Below are positions 5,684 through 5,712 of a stretch of 5,712 bases of DNA, piece by piece. The translations under genes and the position numbers were made by a program. This DNA is from an uncultured Prevotellaceae bacterium (GTDB taxonomy: Bacteria; Bacteroidota; Bacteroidia; Bacteroidales; Bacteroidaceae): the NCBI GenBank assembly GCA_946644025.1, contig CAMPCG010000197.1, forward strand, positions 1 to 5,712. The letters are read 5' to 3'. The stretch's first letter is position 1; every line of letters starts with the position of its first letter. The notes under the pieces are model-generated. The model was given only the letters and a program-made list of their open reading frames with translations. It searched no databases and was not told where the DNA came from.

Positions 5684-5712
5684 ATGAGCATACAACGTAA
5701 AAAACAATGCGC
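5684..5712 (+). CDS. Possible start of a next gene (truncated by window end)
   Basis: ATG at 5684 opens a frame reading MSIQRKKQC to the window edge. The preceding bases (AAAAAGTACGAAC) are A-rich, as expected for a Bacteroidota translation start, and the basic N-terminus would suit a signal peptide. Only nine full codons are visible, so both existence and identity are uncertain. If real, it lies 127 bp after the GH43 stop on the same strand. Confidence 0.35.

Overview
The window looks like a chromosomal segment from a Bacteroidales bacterium, most likely of the Prevotella group (inference). Three things point that way. The S10 and PEP carboxykinase proteins resemble Bacteroides/Prevotella forms. 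Start codons are preceded by A/T-rich sequence rather than Shine-Dalgarno sites. Promoter-like sites match the Bacteroidota pattern TAnnTTTG at -7, in one case with TTTG at -33 and a 19-bp spacer. The coding sequence is GC-rich and the intergenic regions are AT-rich.

Layout: (1) 1-371 (+) is the 3' end of the ATP-dependent PEP carboxykinase gene pckA, closed by a perfect 14-bp terminator hairpin. (2) 524-829 (-) is rpsJ (ribosomal protein S10), facing pckA, with its own terminator, a TACCTTTG promoter box and a leader of about 100 nt that can form a hairpin. No other ribosomal protein gene lies beside it, which is unusual. (3) 1046-2116 (-) is a lipoprotein of the endonuclease/exonuclease/phosphatase (EEP) superfamily. 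(4) 2244-3428 (+) is an exported, probably outer-membrane beta-barrel protein of unknown function, transcribed divergently from the EEP gene out of a compact 127-bp region with a promoter on each strand. (5) 3541-5556 (+) is an exported two-module protein of glycoside hydrolase family 43 (GH43), in which both modules keep a plausible Asp/Asp/Glu catalytic set. (6) 5684-5712 may be the first codons of another + strand gene.

The most unusual material surrounds the GH43 gene. The gap before it is a degenerate array of GACAGAAGGAC-type units. The gap after it is a clean array of twelve 9-bp TAACTCCTT-type units. Each array begins inside the stop codon of the gene before it. The second GH43 module also carries an insertion of about 23 residues, rich in Ser and Leu and encoded by a pyrimidine-rich tract, where the family normally has a short loop.

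Functionally, pckA is central metabolism and rpsJ is translation. The EEP lipoprotein is an envelope hydrolase of unknown substrate. The barrel protein and the GH43 enzyme are co-oriented, with no recognisable promoter between them, so they may be co-transcribed and act together at the envelope on a plant-type or similar glycan (inference). No SusC/SusD pair, mobile element, CRISPR array, tRNA or rRNA was seen.
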